A stretch of 64,000 nt of DNA. It comes from Paulinella micropora. Lineage: Eukaryota > Cercozoa > Imbricatea > Euglyphida. The notes under the pieces are model-generated. The model saw only the letters and a list, made by a program, of their open reading frames with translations. It had not been told where the DNA came from and made no database searches. How positions within the stretch are numbered: the stretch's first letter is position 1; each line of letters starts with the position of its first letter. The stretch covers positions 840,340 through 904,339 of the forward strand of contig BJOX01000135.1 in assembly GCA_009731375.1 (NCBI GenBank). Reading direction: 5' to 3'. The position numbers and the translations under genes were made by a program. Positions 61,201-64,000 of this stretch are shown here, one piece after another.

Positions 61201-63883
61201 ACATCCTCTCCAGGTCTAGCAGTAGCAATGTAAGGTTTCAGGGGCTCATCATTCTTAAATGAAACATACAAAACTCCTTGTTGAACTACTTTGGTTGGCG
61301 ATTTCTTCGCACCTTTTTTGCGTCCACCTTTTTTCGCACCCTTCTTCTGACCAAGAAGCAAACCTTGGACACCCGCCACAATTTCTTTTTCTTCAGCCAT
61401 CTACACATACACACACAGGGACAAACTATGCATGTATATGTAGGGGTAGTTTAGAGTCTTGCCCAGGACTTTATATAAGTCAACTATTCTACCCCTCAAC
61501 CCTATTTCTATATTTATTATATTTATCGAGCACATCAGCAAAGCTATCACCATTACTTATCAACTTCCTAGCATATGTTTCATCTCTTTCGCTCAATGGT
61601 TGCTTCCTAGCTAGCAACCAGCTATCTAACAATCTCTCCTCTTTCTTTCTTCTTTCTTCTTCTCCCTTTCTCTTTCTTTTCATTTTATCATTATTCTTCT
61701 TTCTGTTCTTCTCTTCTTCTATCTCTGCTAAACTTTCGTCTATCGCATCCTCTCTTTCTTCAAGTTCTTCTTTCTTTTTAGTTACTCTTTTATTTTTTCA
61801 TTTATCAATTCAATTTGATTATTTACTGTTATTTTATGTCTATTTACTATGCTTTCTTGTTTATCCATATAATATTCTATCAAGTCATTACTGTCTCGTC
61901 TTATACTATCATTATCAGAATTATCAGAAAAATTATCAAGGTTATCAAAGTTATTGGACATAATATCACTTTTATATATTTTGTTGAAGAAGTAAAATGG
62001 TCTTCTTTTGCTTTGTCAAAAATCGTGTTTTTGGCAAGGGAGAAAATCTGTAGGTCTATTTTACAGTTTTCATACAAAAAAAAATATGTCATCAATGTTT
62101 GCGGTCACGGGCTCATTTCCTTTTTATTTGTCAGTTGCCTTTTTATTTTGTAGTGGGCCGAAGTGGTTATTTCGAAAATTCTGTTTTTGATGACTGTTGT
62201 CTATGACTTCTTTTTTCTTAATTCCGTATTGTTATTTTTTCTATTATTTTACGAAACTGAAATGTATGAATGATTATCGTTGCCTTTTTGTCCCTGCGGG
62301 CCGACCGTGTGTGTCTCTGGGGTGGGGTGGGGTATGTCTTGAAAATCTGTGCCCAAGTGCGACCCTATACTACTCACCTTCTTCCTGCAATCAAAAAACG
62401 ACAACTCGATCTCAGCAGCAAGACAATATAATTATGACCTGAGGTCCCGGATCATCCTTTCCCGACCTGCTATAGTCTTCGCCGCAACAAGTAAGCAACA
62501 ACATGTTGAAACAGATGCAGTAATTACCTTTTTGAGTGTCTTGTTCTTTTCCAAGGCCACGTCAAGGCTGTCCTTGACGCTAACCAAATCGTCCGAAGCC
62601 TTGCTTAATCCTTCCGCTTGCTTCTTCAAAGTCGTGATCTCCTGCTGCATCGCGGTGACTACAGAGGAGTGTTTGGAGGTCAAAGCCTGCAGCTCCTGCT
62701 TTGAAGTCGACTCGATATCTCGCTGCTTGTCCAATGCGGCATCACACTGCTTCTGGACCACAGCGAGCTGATCCTTCAAACTTGCAACTTCTTGCATAGC
62801 ACGAGCCCTTTCTGCAAGGGTCTGCTGCAGAGTAATTGCAGGCGAGGAATCAGAGTTTGGGGATAGAATACAGACATAAGAGGGATCAGACGCTTTTGCA
62901 GACGGAGGTGTTATGTTCGTGTGCTGTTGCGAACGCTGGCAATATTTCGTGATCCGATCCACCACCTTGGCTCCAGTCTTGGGGCAGGTCTCGTCCCAGT
63001 CGGCCTTGAGCTCGCCTCAAACACAGCATGCATAAAACAGTCCATGAATCTGAGGGCACATCTGAAAAAGAAAGAGATTAACTACAGACCAGCTGGGTTG
63101 AGGTGCTTGGCCTCGATGTCGGCCTCAAATTCAGGTGGCAGAAAGCTGAGCATATAGGGCTGGCCAAGGACACTTCCACCTGGGCTGTAGTAGCAGAGTA
63201 ATACGTGTAAGCAAATTTAAAATACGACGGTCTGTTTTGGGTCTCGGTAGCCAACAGACATGTTATCTTGCCCAAGCGGAGATGCGTATCCTTCTTCTGG
63301 AAGTTCTCCTTGCCAGCAGGAGAAGTAAAGAAGGCCCACTTCCCAGGCTTGCAGCAGACTCCTCCCACGTCAACCTCCGACAGGGACACCATCCTGGGCA
63401 GTGAGTCCGCCTTGCCGTGCACGATGGTTGCATGCTCAGGCTTCCACCCGACCTTACGATTGATGACGCAGACGAAGTCCTGCCAGCGTTCTGGAAATGT
63501 GAATTCCACCTGCAATTATGTATGTAATGATGTATGTATATGCATGTATGTATGTGCCATGTATGTGTATGTATGTGTATGTATGTGGACCATGTATTGT
63601 CTCGTTTGCGCAAACGAAGCGAGTGCAGTGTACTTCAAGAGTGAAGGCGACAATGAAGGCCCCAGTAGGTAGGAAGCAATGCGGACTTGGTCACTGGTGT
63701 GCCCGGAAGAAATCGAAGTAGCAGTGGTTTCCGGCGTGGTTTTAAAATGCATAGACTGTGGCATGAATGCAGCGAACACCTGGAATCATAGCTCATTGTT
63801 TCCAGCTGGCACGTCTTGATTCACAGGAGCGAGCGTACGCGTCATGTCCACTTCTTCCACTGGCTTGTCAGCACTTGCCACAC
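40275..63883 (-). CDS. Host gene B, coiled-coil protein, split by the Polinton
   Basis: Exons (descending): 63,883-63,813; 63,779-63,591; 63,509-63,226; 63,184-63,090; 63,015-62,528; 62,476-62,439; 62,384-62,375 joined to 40,891-40,865; 40,806-40,614; 40,549-40,275 (TGA). All introns are GT-AG and all phases agree only if the halves on both sides of the element are one gene (about 555 codons; the 5' part lies outside). The N-terminal part is globular (EFTFPERWQDFVCVINRKV, SVLGQPYMLSFLPPEFEADI), the centre is a long coiled coil, and the C-terminus is acidic with a Cys cluster (NCNGGCFKCKKTKD). The 62,477-62,527 intron could also be read through. The family is not recognised. Confidence 0.75.
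40892..40897. other. Target site duplication, left copy (CACCTT)
   Basis: CACCTT directly abuts the left inverted repeat. On the gene B strand it reads AAGGTG and continues the exon. Confidence 0.95.
40898..40994 (+). repeat. Left 97-bp inverted terminal repeat of the Polinton
   Basis: Identical to the reverse complement of 62,278-62,374 except for one base (ACAAACAGG against ACAAAAAGG). It contains ACCCCACCCCACCCCAGAGA and GTCGGCCCGCAGGGAC. It is short for this class, where several hundred bp is common. Confidence 0.97.
41049..41499 (+). pseudogene. AP2-like DNA-binding/zinc-finger protein 1 (frameshifted)
   Basis: The ATG at 41,049 starts a frame (FVVVQWSEK) that stops at 41,172, and the next frame continues as KKRFNFSEFGKRTREQALEE. 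Together they match the paralogue at 41,557: an aromatic beta-hairpin then an (R)EQAxEEA helix, like AP2/integrase-arm DNA-binding domains, then a C-terminal CGYETTRGYKNRHLKSVHH finger. The break is in an A6 run and may be a sequencing error. It is the first gene after the inverted repeat, a likely early regulator. Confidence 0.6.
41557..42066 (+). CDS. AP2-like DNA-binding/C2H2 zinc-finger protein 2
   Basis: 170 codons, intact. Residues 2-24 (NVGVNPYNPNEGGAGGKAPR) are encoded by one of the element's palindromic repeats fused in frame at the N-terminus. Then FQWREGGKTMLKSFTIG and RTQEQAMEEAKKYHEEK form the AP2-like hairpin/helix, and CECGVEINRSSKARHMKSNIH is a C2H2 finger. It overlaps the next gene by 32 bases. 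It is probably a DNA-binding regulator; the family is inferred from pattern only. Confidence 0.6.
   Translation: MTNVGVNPYNPNEGGAGGKAPRRCTISKGCIMIKNNEKRPMVKFQWREGGKTMLKSFTIGTKRRTQEQAMEEAKKYHEEKVKPKYDEWKVNYDKETKQIKKEKKRNWKNKTFKCECGVEINRSSKARHMKSNIHTEQISSKQNEGVIYKDTQGNKQETHDDRKQTTIQM
41563..41625. repeat. Palindromic repeat copy 1 (in frame in a protein)
   Basis: TGTAGGGGTAAACCCCTACA followed by a second stem of GGGGGC..GCTCCCC. It lies within the first 24 codons of the zinc-finger protein. Confidence 0.85.
42035..42229 (+). CDS. Small C2H2 zinc-finger protein
   Basis: 64 codons with one finger, CDCGSKVDIAEHRKRIHFSS, and an acidic/basic helical tail (KQEEEKKKQEEWERM). It starts inside the end of the previous gene in another frame. 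The finger resembles those at the ends of the two upstream paralogues, so it may be a split-off piece. Intact. Confidence 0.55.
   Translation: MTENKRRYKCDCGSKVDIAEHRKRIHFSSKKHERFPEKQEEEKKKQEEWERMIQNINKKRDDDG
42230..42448. promoter_or_regulatory. Intergenic region before polymerase B
   Basis: Contains CCCCGCCCGCCCCGCCC, CTTATATATAGACACAGGGG and CTAATATATAAG immediately upstream of the polymerase ATG; the TATA-like words are plausible promoter elements. Confidence 0.35.
42449..46464 (+). pseudogene. polB: Protein-primed DNA polymerase B (broken)
   Basis: It would replicate the element from its termini with a protein primer. The N-terminal part (42,449-43,630) has the GGTRLQVINKLDVYKKKG type segment of Polinton polymerases and a Cys-rich finger (CELCLRKFQKRHACEAKC). 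Exonuclease motifs are FFDFEAT, IAHNSRGYDCQFI and YCHSDVDIL. Polymerase motifs are YIDICSLYPTVM (A), AKLCLNSLWGKFGE (B) and YHDTDSVMY (C); the C-terminus is GGPKCYGYV..MKVKGFSM. At least five interruptions occur: shifts near 42,540, 43,650, 44,575 and 45,860, an in-frame TAA at 45,300 and a TGA before motif C. A palindromic repeat at 45,111 is fused in frame after motif A. Confidence 0.9.
45111..45171. repeat. Palindromic repeat copy 2 (in frame in polymerase B)
   Basis: AATGTAGGGGCAAGCCCCTA plus a second stem GGGGGACGAAGTCCCC. It encodes NVGASPYNPNGGDAGDEVP between motif A and the following conserved block, without breaking the frame. Confidence 0.9.
46464..46519. repeat. Palindromic repeat copy 3
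   Basis: It begins within the polymerase stop codon (TAA-ATGTAGGGGCAAGCCCCTA) and ends GAAATGGGTTTCCCTTTC, 27 bp before the stop of the convergent lipase gene. It sits between two converging genes, a natural place for a 3'-end hairpin. Confidence 0.9.
46546..47232 (-). CDS. Class 3 lipase-like alpha/beta hydrolase with virus-type N-terminus
   Basis: 228 residues, intact. Residues 1-35 (SEWIKFVKAYSAKHKVSYGE) match a short basic module seen at the N-termini of virion proteins of large DNA viruses. The hydrolase part has TVYEKDGKAIVAFRGS, the nucleophile elbow VELTGHSLGGTIAK (Ser in GHSLG), a likely Asp in TKYDPVS and His in KGIHTIRSF. The tail is basic. A phospholipase could help membrane penetration by the particle. 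TATATTAGG-like sequence lies about 25 bp upstream. Convergent with polymerase B. Confidence 0.8.
   Translation of the reverse strand: MSEWIKFVKAYSAKHKVSYGEALKKESKEYQRQKGGSAELLEDAYLSSSDRKGADGWKPVASKEKSTVYEKDGKAIVAFRGSADKRDLLTGVALVKGVLKRTPRYKEEQKMVKEVIKKYGKENVELTGHSLGGTIAKDLSRQTGVKANTYNKGSSTKDLIKGVIDRVAVKVNPKGKRAKTAKLTTNYRTKYDPVSLLGATAVNTKLVKPKKGIHTIRSFKGRGRKAKK
47318..47437 (+). CDS. Small ORF upstream of the ExoX-like gene
   Basis: 39 codons (EKFQKLSIEGEKKSFSLEDV), intact, 3 bp before the next ATG. It is preceded by CTACTATATACACCC. It may encode a small partner of the next protein. Not recognised. Confidence 0.4.
   Translation: MTTLTRLCEKFQKLSIEGEKKSFSLEDVQKVILDEIKAI
47441..47593 (+). CDS. 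Small ExoX C-terminal-like protein
   Basis: 50 codons: DTFQFGKYRGKKFEDIAKID then PYIEWLMKQPWC. The F-GKY-G-K-F..I...D..Y..WL pattern matches the small domain found at the end of exonuclease X and as stand-alone proteins in large DNA viruses. The exonuclease itself is absent. The stop codon TAG is the first part of palindromic repeat copy 4. Confidence 0.65.
   Translation: MRNTQPKDTFQFGKYRGKKFEDIAKIDKPYIEWLMKQPWCRTRDELKKYL
47589..47691. repeat. Palindromic repeat copy 4 (split)
   Basis: TTGTAGGGGCAAGCGCCTAC at 47,588 overlaps the ExoX-like stop. The second stem, GGGGGACGAAGTCCCC (47,671-47,686), is displaced by about 50 bp of inserted sequence and ends next to the stop of the convergent structural gene. 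Confidence 0.8.
47693..48931 (-). pseudogene. Fibre-like or attachment structural protein (frameshifted)
   Basis: It starts at 48,931 (MITHQKNLIAQNPDGD) with shifts near 48,745 and 47,940 and one in-frame TAA near the end. The central part, RIKYRTGMGVLTRFTAL and DYYSFIGLGDSGLNDGFYF, has the pattern of a beta-sandwich domain repeated in spike and fibre proteins of large DNA viruses. The C-terminus (GTTLLKLYITSGSSQ, LSGAGGGNVNVIVNF) is beta-rich. Probably a particle surface protein; the exact role is inferred. Confidence 0.5.
49047..49105. repeat. Palindromic repeat copy 5
   Basis: TGTAGGGGCTCGCCCCTACA and GAAAGGGGTTTCCCCTTTC end exactly at the stop codon of the capsid gene (TGA overlaps the repeat). 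Confidence 0.9.
49100..50585 (-). pseudogene. Major capsid protein, double jelly-roll type (broken)
   Basis: The shell protein of the predicted particle. It starts at 50,585 (MPTQHGGELDFSRTDYIS). The first jelly roll includes FDLISRSVLSFNYAP and GVYLCDINEVGNITKMI. A helical insertion (QTALTASAVAGNAAGQIDA) follows, then LTLRIVWQQTPKIFYY and VTVTNLSLFLAVETNPDV, typical of the second jelly roll, and FDNTRPLWSKDQNE to the C-terminus. Assignment rests on these strand patterns, size of about 490 residues and position. Shifts near 50,365, 50,275 and 49,560 and in-frame TAAs near 49,872 and 49,656 break it. An AATATAGGAC word lies 22 bp upstream of the ATG. Confidence 0.65.
50659..51467 (-). pseudogene. 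Minor capsid (penton-like) protein, one frameshift
   Basis: ATG at 51,467 (MEYRGGRSSNIYYVNSKNR). Motifs YYVNSKNR, KILHIYVPKSYYSV, ITIPEGNYTMNNLKNKL, TNTDPEDGKLLFTVANNP and IMGFERSSTYFF match a protein conserved in Polinton-like viruses and adjacent to the major capsid gene. One shift near 50,970 joins to TLYLQSDLVGEGDNHVLQ and FYLTDENDQPININGLGI. The fold is expected to be a single jelly roll forming the vertices. The assignment to the penton role is from family context. Confidence 0.65.
51510..52289 (-). pseudogene. Adenain-like maturation cysteine protease with Gln/Pro-rich N-terminus
   Basis: The C-terminal part carries catalytic elements in adenovirus-protease order: MNLDNSSQPGSHWIA (His), IEIYDPLALY (Asp) and QSDTSTTCGWHSIRF (Gln and Cys). 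It would cleave capsid precursors. Upstream in the same frame are MPQLEDDQGGEGYRGLMMDE, four PEPQPG repeats and a Gln run from (CAA)n (52,060-52,260). Shifts near 51,850 and 51,820 break the protease between its N-terminal helix and the His motif. The Q/P extension is unusual for this protease, which is normally about 200 residues, and it may belong to a fused upstream gene. Confidence 0.75.
52290..52950 (-). pseudogene. Lys/Glu-rich coiled-coil protein
   Basis: The frame from 52,950 (EYENRNQIQDNLQKKYDLIH) is a highly charged helix to about 52,627, then shifts into QNRGDNKKTNKQIVQDLEKA and IKTSAEGWASFNA ending in TAG at 52,290. The same frame continues beyond that stop into the Gln-rich extension of the protease, so the two may once have been one protein. 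No motif; possibly scaffold or core protein. Confidence 0.4.
52973..53040. repeat. Palindromic repeat copy 6
   Basis: TTGTAGGGACTTCGCCCCTA and GAAAGGGGTGTCCCCTTTC with a 20-bp AT-rich insertion between the stems; between the coiled-coil gene and the next small gene. Confidence 0.85.
53030..53216 (-). pseudogene. Small basic protein (frameshifted)
   Basis: The minus strand encodes KKPRKKLKQRPPRIYRTKDG and, after one shift, GKRAYLNFGKKANDLSTLQ and IVKLFLKYMK. The YxTKDGRPYIK core followed by a K-rich helix resembles small DNA-binding proteins of Polinton-like viruses, but I cannot name it. No ATG is in the first frame. It ends in palindromic repeat 6. Confidence 0.35.
53209..53235. repeat. Palindromic repeat copy 7 (short)
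   Basis: TTGTAGGGGCACCCTACGAC, only the first stem, at the 5' end of the small basic gene. Confidence 0.7.
53236..53275. repeat. Second hairpin family, copy 1
   Basis: TTTTGGTGAAGCTTTTTTAA and the following AAAAGGTTCTATG can fold as GAACC-TTTT against AAAAAGCTTC. A near-identical hairpin recurs at 53,664. Confidence 0.6.
53308..53361. repeat. Palindromic repeat copy 8
   Basis: GAAAGGCAAGCCCTTTC and TGTAGGGGTTTACCCCTAC in reversed order; its end overlaps the stop codon of the next gene (53,357-53,359). Confidence 0.85.
53357..53656 (-). pseudogene. Small virion-type protein with GG-rich tail (one TGA)
   Basis: ATG at 53,656 (MLTSPVIISSPSGYNISYNP) or 53,593 (MPQAGGKRKSKKKQTGGK). A basic segment is followed by NWKKV, an in-frame TGA, then LDANRFIKNQLVSRGATFL, VPYADRVAKAAAKQGYG and a GG-containing end. 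This matches short basic proteins with a GYG..GG tail in Polinton-like viruses and virophages, probably DNA-packaging or core components. The TGA is the only break. Confidence 0.6.
53664..53703. repeat. Second hairpin family, copy 2
   Basis: TTTTTTGGTGAAGCTTTTTT and CAAAAAAGGTTCCTATATG, as at 53,236. It lies just upstream of the small virion protein and downstream of the ATPase. Confidence 0.6.
53775..54594 (-). pseudogene. Packaging ATPase, FtsK/HerA (A32-like) family
   Basis: It drives DNA into the capsid. ATG at 54,594 (MEKIDDIRARPVKQ). Walker A is IARKQSGKTTALFEIL, then an in-frame TGA (54,432-54,434) before TTDKKTRIVIIASTIHKD. Walker B is VVLVLDDLGS. After a shift in an A6 run at about 54,045 comes YKSKVIMSSQYLNDLRPEAI with the sensor Ser/Gln and a C-terminal region to FNKRFVG. 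A charged insertion (EEQEEGEVVRDEKEEPKPK) lies before Walker B. Both breaks are single events; the rest is well kept. Confidence 0.85.
54617..54991 (-). CDS. Probable structural protein, intact, unknown
   Basis: 124 residues from the ATG at 54,991 (MSEIKYQKIIFLSNDFPGG). Beta-rich: KLNFTSTRMNVNFIHYMNN, GIIGTFADSNTANI, ETDPLGGRIVICLEFVA. Upstream is AATATATTATACACAATATAC. Intact among many broken neighbours. Context suggests a capsid or capsid-associated protein; no family assigned. Confidence 0.5.
   Translation of the reverse strand: MSEIKYQKIIFLSNDFPGGVDGTSKTFDKTIKLNFTSTRMNVNFIHYMNNLAETKTKILHMDHIGIIGTFADSNTANISNLSYNLGVVGWTDGQYSFRVLKTDNGSIETDPLGGRIVICLEFVA
55256..55312. repeat. Palindromic repeat copy 9
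   Basis: GTAGGGGCAAGCCCCTACGA and GAAAGGGGTTTCCCCTTTC; it ends at the stop codon (TGA) of the membrane protein gene. Confidence 0.9.
55309..55640 (-). CDS. Small two-TM membrane protein
   Basis: After a Pro-rich start (HPPPPIIEVDGDLTPELKNR) and a charged helix come two hydrophobic segments, YLFQMGIIIAIITLCIM and YVGILTLLIGICLPS, then SSSKK. Start codon unclear; no ATG in frame before the Pro-rich part. Small TM proteins of this layout occur next to structural genes of Polinton-like viruses; function unknown. Confidence 0.5.
55670..59115 (-). pseudogene. Giant fibre protein with C-terminal S74 chaperone domain (broken)
   Basis: ATG at 59,115 (MSQFKSLLGLNELAVDSLNI). Several repeats of the type LRLDGTASMTGG, KLTGDQTIAGIKTFSS and NITNVNQLNG build a trimeric beta-helix-like shaft, as in phage tail fibres. 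The C-terminus is an intramolecular chaperone (peptidase S74): YSLDRRLKSDIKALDCG, KNHGFIADEVKKIFPEFV and SFIPILVSAFQHLKEKV with a terminal coiled coil. This domain trimerises the fibre and cuts itself off; the usual Ser at the cut site appears as SLD. TGA at about 57,927 and shifts near 57,715, 57,520 and 56,930 break the gene. Probably the host-recognition protein. Confidence 0.8.
59217..59733 (+). pseudogene. Highly charged basic/acidic protein (one shift)
   Basis: NREIAMKNLEKGWEAKKKQA, an acidic patch (EESSSDEEVELDFVDIV), a Lys-rich stretch and, after a shift at about 59,592, PKPKKGKGKKSNISVNVYNQ. Low complexity, coiled-coil and nucleic-acid-binding look. It lies between the fibre and the integrase on the plus strand. 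Confidence 0.45.
59848..60840 (+). pseudogene. Retroviral-type (rve) integrase, catalytic site damaged
   Basis: It inserts the element with 6-bp duplications. After a charged N-terminus come PLSQVFIDLMDMSK (first Asp), FGLVMIEFYSRRAWIEPIKN and RITSDNGSEYKGQVAEYFKD (second Asp). The third motif should follow GI-V; here MGIV runs out of frame and RTIRNDLNFMWEVNDNF resumes one frame on, so about five bases including the catalytic Glu codon appear deleted near 60,309. A TGA at 60,369 precedes VPYIYKSVENYNNTYHNTIK. A last shift near 60,743 leads to LKSLDIQPENIRSSTH. This copy cannot integrate by itself. Confidence 0.85.
60841..60938. other. Intergenic, convergent
   Basis: AT-rich 98 bp between the integrase and the next minus-strand gene; CGACTACATCGATAGATGTA can form a weak hairpin. 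Confidence 0.4.
60939..61400 (-). CDS. Unknown basic-acidic protein, intact
   Basis: 153 residues. A basic N-terminus (GQKKGAKKGGRKKGAKKSP), a folded middle (VLYVSFKNDEPLKPYIATA, DYRVAILSDETYEVFLSL) and an acidic tail (EEGDEEGDEEDE). The layout suits a DNA-associated core protein. Not recognised. The frame is uninterrupted. Confidence 0.55.
   Translation of the reverse strand: MAEEKEIVAGVQGLLLGQKKGAKKGGRKKGAKKSPTKVVQQGVLYVSFKNDEPLKPYIATARPGEDVKEIHTHEAALKTFKHPTGNRDYRVAILSDETYEVFLSLDNAVTIPIKQRKEVETIFRGIWVGEENLNTFWEGEREEGDEEGDEEDE
61489..61961 (-). pseudogene. Charged coiled-coil protein near the right terminus (one shift)
   Basis: ATG at 61,961 (MSNNFDNLDNFSDNSDNDSI), helix to NQIELINEKIKE, then a shift in an A6 run to KKKEELEEREDAIDESLAEI and ERLLDSWLLARKQPLSERDE. 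About 157 residues. No motif; it may be a terminal or capsid-associated protein. Confidence 0.45.
61962..62277. other. Right subterminal region
   Basis: AT-rich, no gene; likely holds the promoter for the coiled-coil gene and replication signals next to the inverted repeat. Confidence 0.5.
62278..62374 (-). repeat. Right 97-bp inverted terminal repeat of the Polinton
   Basis: Reverse complement of 40,898-40,994 with one mismatch; ends CCCTATACTACT. Confidence 0.97.
62375..62380. other. Target site duplication, right copy (CACCTT)
   Basis: On the gene B strand it reads AAGGTG and is followed by AGT of the element, giving AAG|GTGAGT. Confidence 0.95.
63510..63590. repeat. (CATA)n intron of host gene B
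   Basis: The intron between exons ending at 63,591 and starting at 63,509 is almost all ACAT/ATAC tetramers, a short version of the expanded introns of gene A. Confidence 0.8.
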
Positions 63884-64000
63884 CTAGGTGCAGTACACGT
63901 ATGTATGTATGTATGTATGTATGTCTACGTGTATGTATGTGTATGTATAGGCATGTATGTTGAGAAGAGAAAGAGAGAGCAAGAGAACGGGGGGGGGGGG
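63884..64000. repeat. (TATG)n intron and (GA)n/poly-G end
   Basis: Upstream of the exon at 63,883 (acceptor CACCTAG) lies ATGT repeat, then GAGAGA and a G12 run at the window edge. Confidence 0.8.

Larger units (their letters stand above)
40898..62374. mobile_element. Polinton/Maverick-type element, 21.5 kb
   Basis: The ends are 97-bp inverted repeats starting AGTAGTATAGGG, flanked by the direct 6-bp duplication CACCTT. Terminal AG and a 6-bp duplication are standard for Polintons. It carries the full core: protein-primed polymerase B, rve integrase, FtsK/A32-like ATPase, adenain-like protease, and major and minor capsid proteins. It adds an S74 fibre, a second fibre-like gene, a lipase, AP2/zinc-finger proteins and small unknowns. 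Replication genes lie on the left (plus), structural genes mostly on the minus strand, integrase near the right end (plus). It is AT-rich against the host. Many genes are broken, so this is a decaying, virus-like integrated copy. Confidence 0.95.

Noticed and set aside
62432-62527. Read-through of the 51-nt segment as coding (VITASVSTCCCLLVAAK)
   Set aside because: The frame is open, but GTAATT..GCGAAG fits an intron and the segment breaks the coiled coil; kept as an alternative only.

Overview
The window is nuclear DNA of a eukaryote. Both host genes that can be followed have GT-AG introns whose phases agree at every junction, and microsatellite arrays, retroelements and DNA transposons surround them. 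Many introns are only 33-90 nt, others are kilobases of tetranucleotide repeat. I read it as a protist or alga but cannot name the lineage from sequence alone. N gaps, several of them next to long C runs, mark unresolved assembly.

Layout. 1-11,589: host gene A (plus strand, 12 recognisable exons, about 455 codons, unknown function). Its introns are mostly (GTAT)n, (GTAA)n and (TCTA)n tracts that look as if they grew out of the splice sites; they also hold partial exon copies, two foldback elements and a 546-bp tandem repeat. 11,590-14,261: SINE-like copies with (ATT)n tails, a gap and a (CTAC)n array. 14,262-25,896: a decayed non-LTR retrotransposon with 101-bp monomers upstream of its first ATG, a ubiquitin-specific-protease-like domain, RNase H placed before the reverse transcriptase, and a C-terminal zinc knuckle with a probable restriction-like endonuclease. 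25,897-36,297: a 10.4-kb DNA transposon with 640-bp inverted terminal repeats, apparently nested in the retrotransposon's 3' part. It carries a DDE transposase-like gene with a SAP domain, a leucine-rich-repeat gene and a lysine/glutamine-rich coiled-coil gene. 36,298-40,270: repeats, a gap and AT-rich DNA.

40,275-63,883: host gene B (minus strand, 9 exons, about 555 codons, coiled coil) is split by a 21,477-bp Polinton/Maverick-type element (40,898-62,374). The element has 97-bp inverted repeats that start with AG and a 6-bp target duplication, CACCTT. It carries protein-primed DNA polymerase B, retroviral-type integrase, packaging ATPase, adenain-like protease, major and minor capsid proteins, an S74-tailed fibre, a lipase, zinc-finger proteins and several unknowns. 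Many of these genes have frameshifts or stops, so the copy is decaying, although some breaks lie in homopolymers and may be sequencing errors.

Most striking points. (1) On the host-gene strand the insertion yields AAG|GTGAGT at one end and ACTAAG|GTG at the other, so splicing there would remove the whole element as an intron and restore the exon exactly. (2) A family of G/C-rich palindromes sits at or just past the stop codons of many element genes and also lies in frame inside two of its proteins. (3) The retrotransposon has an unusual domain set and order.
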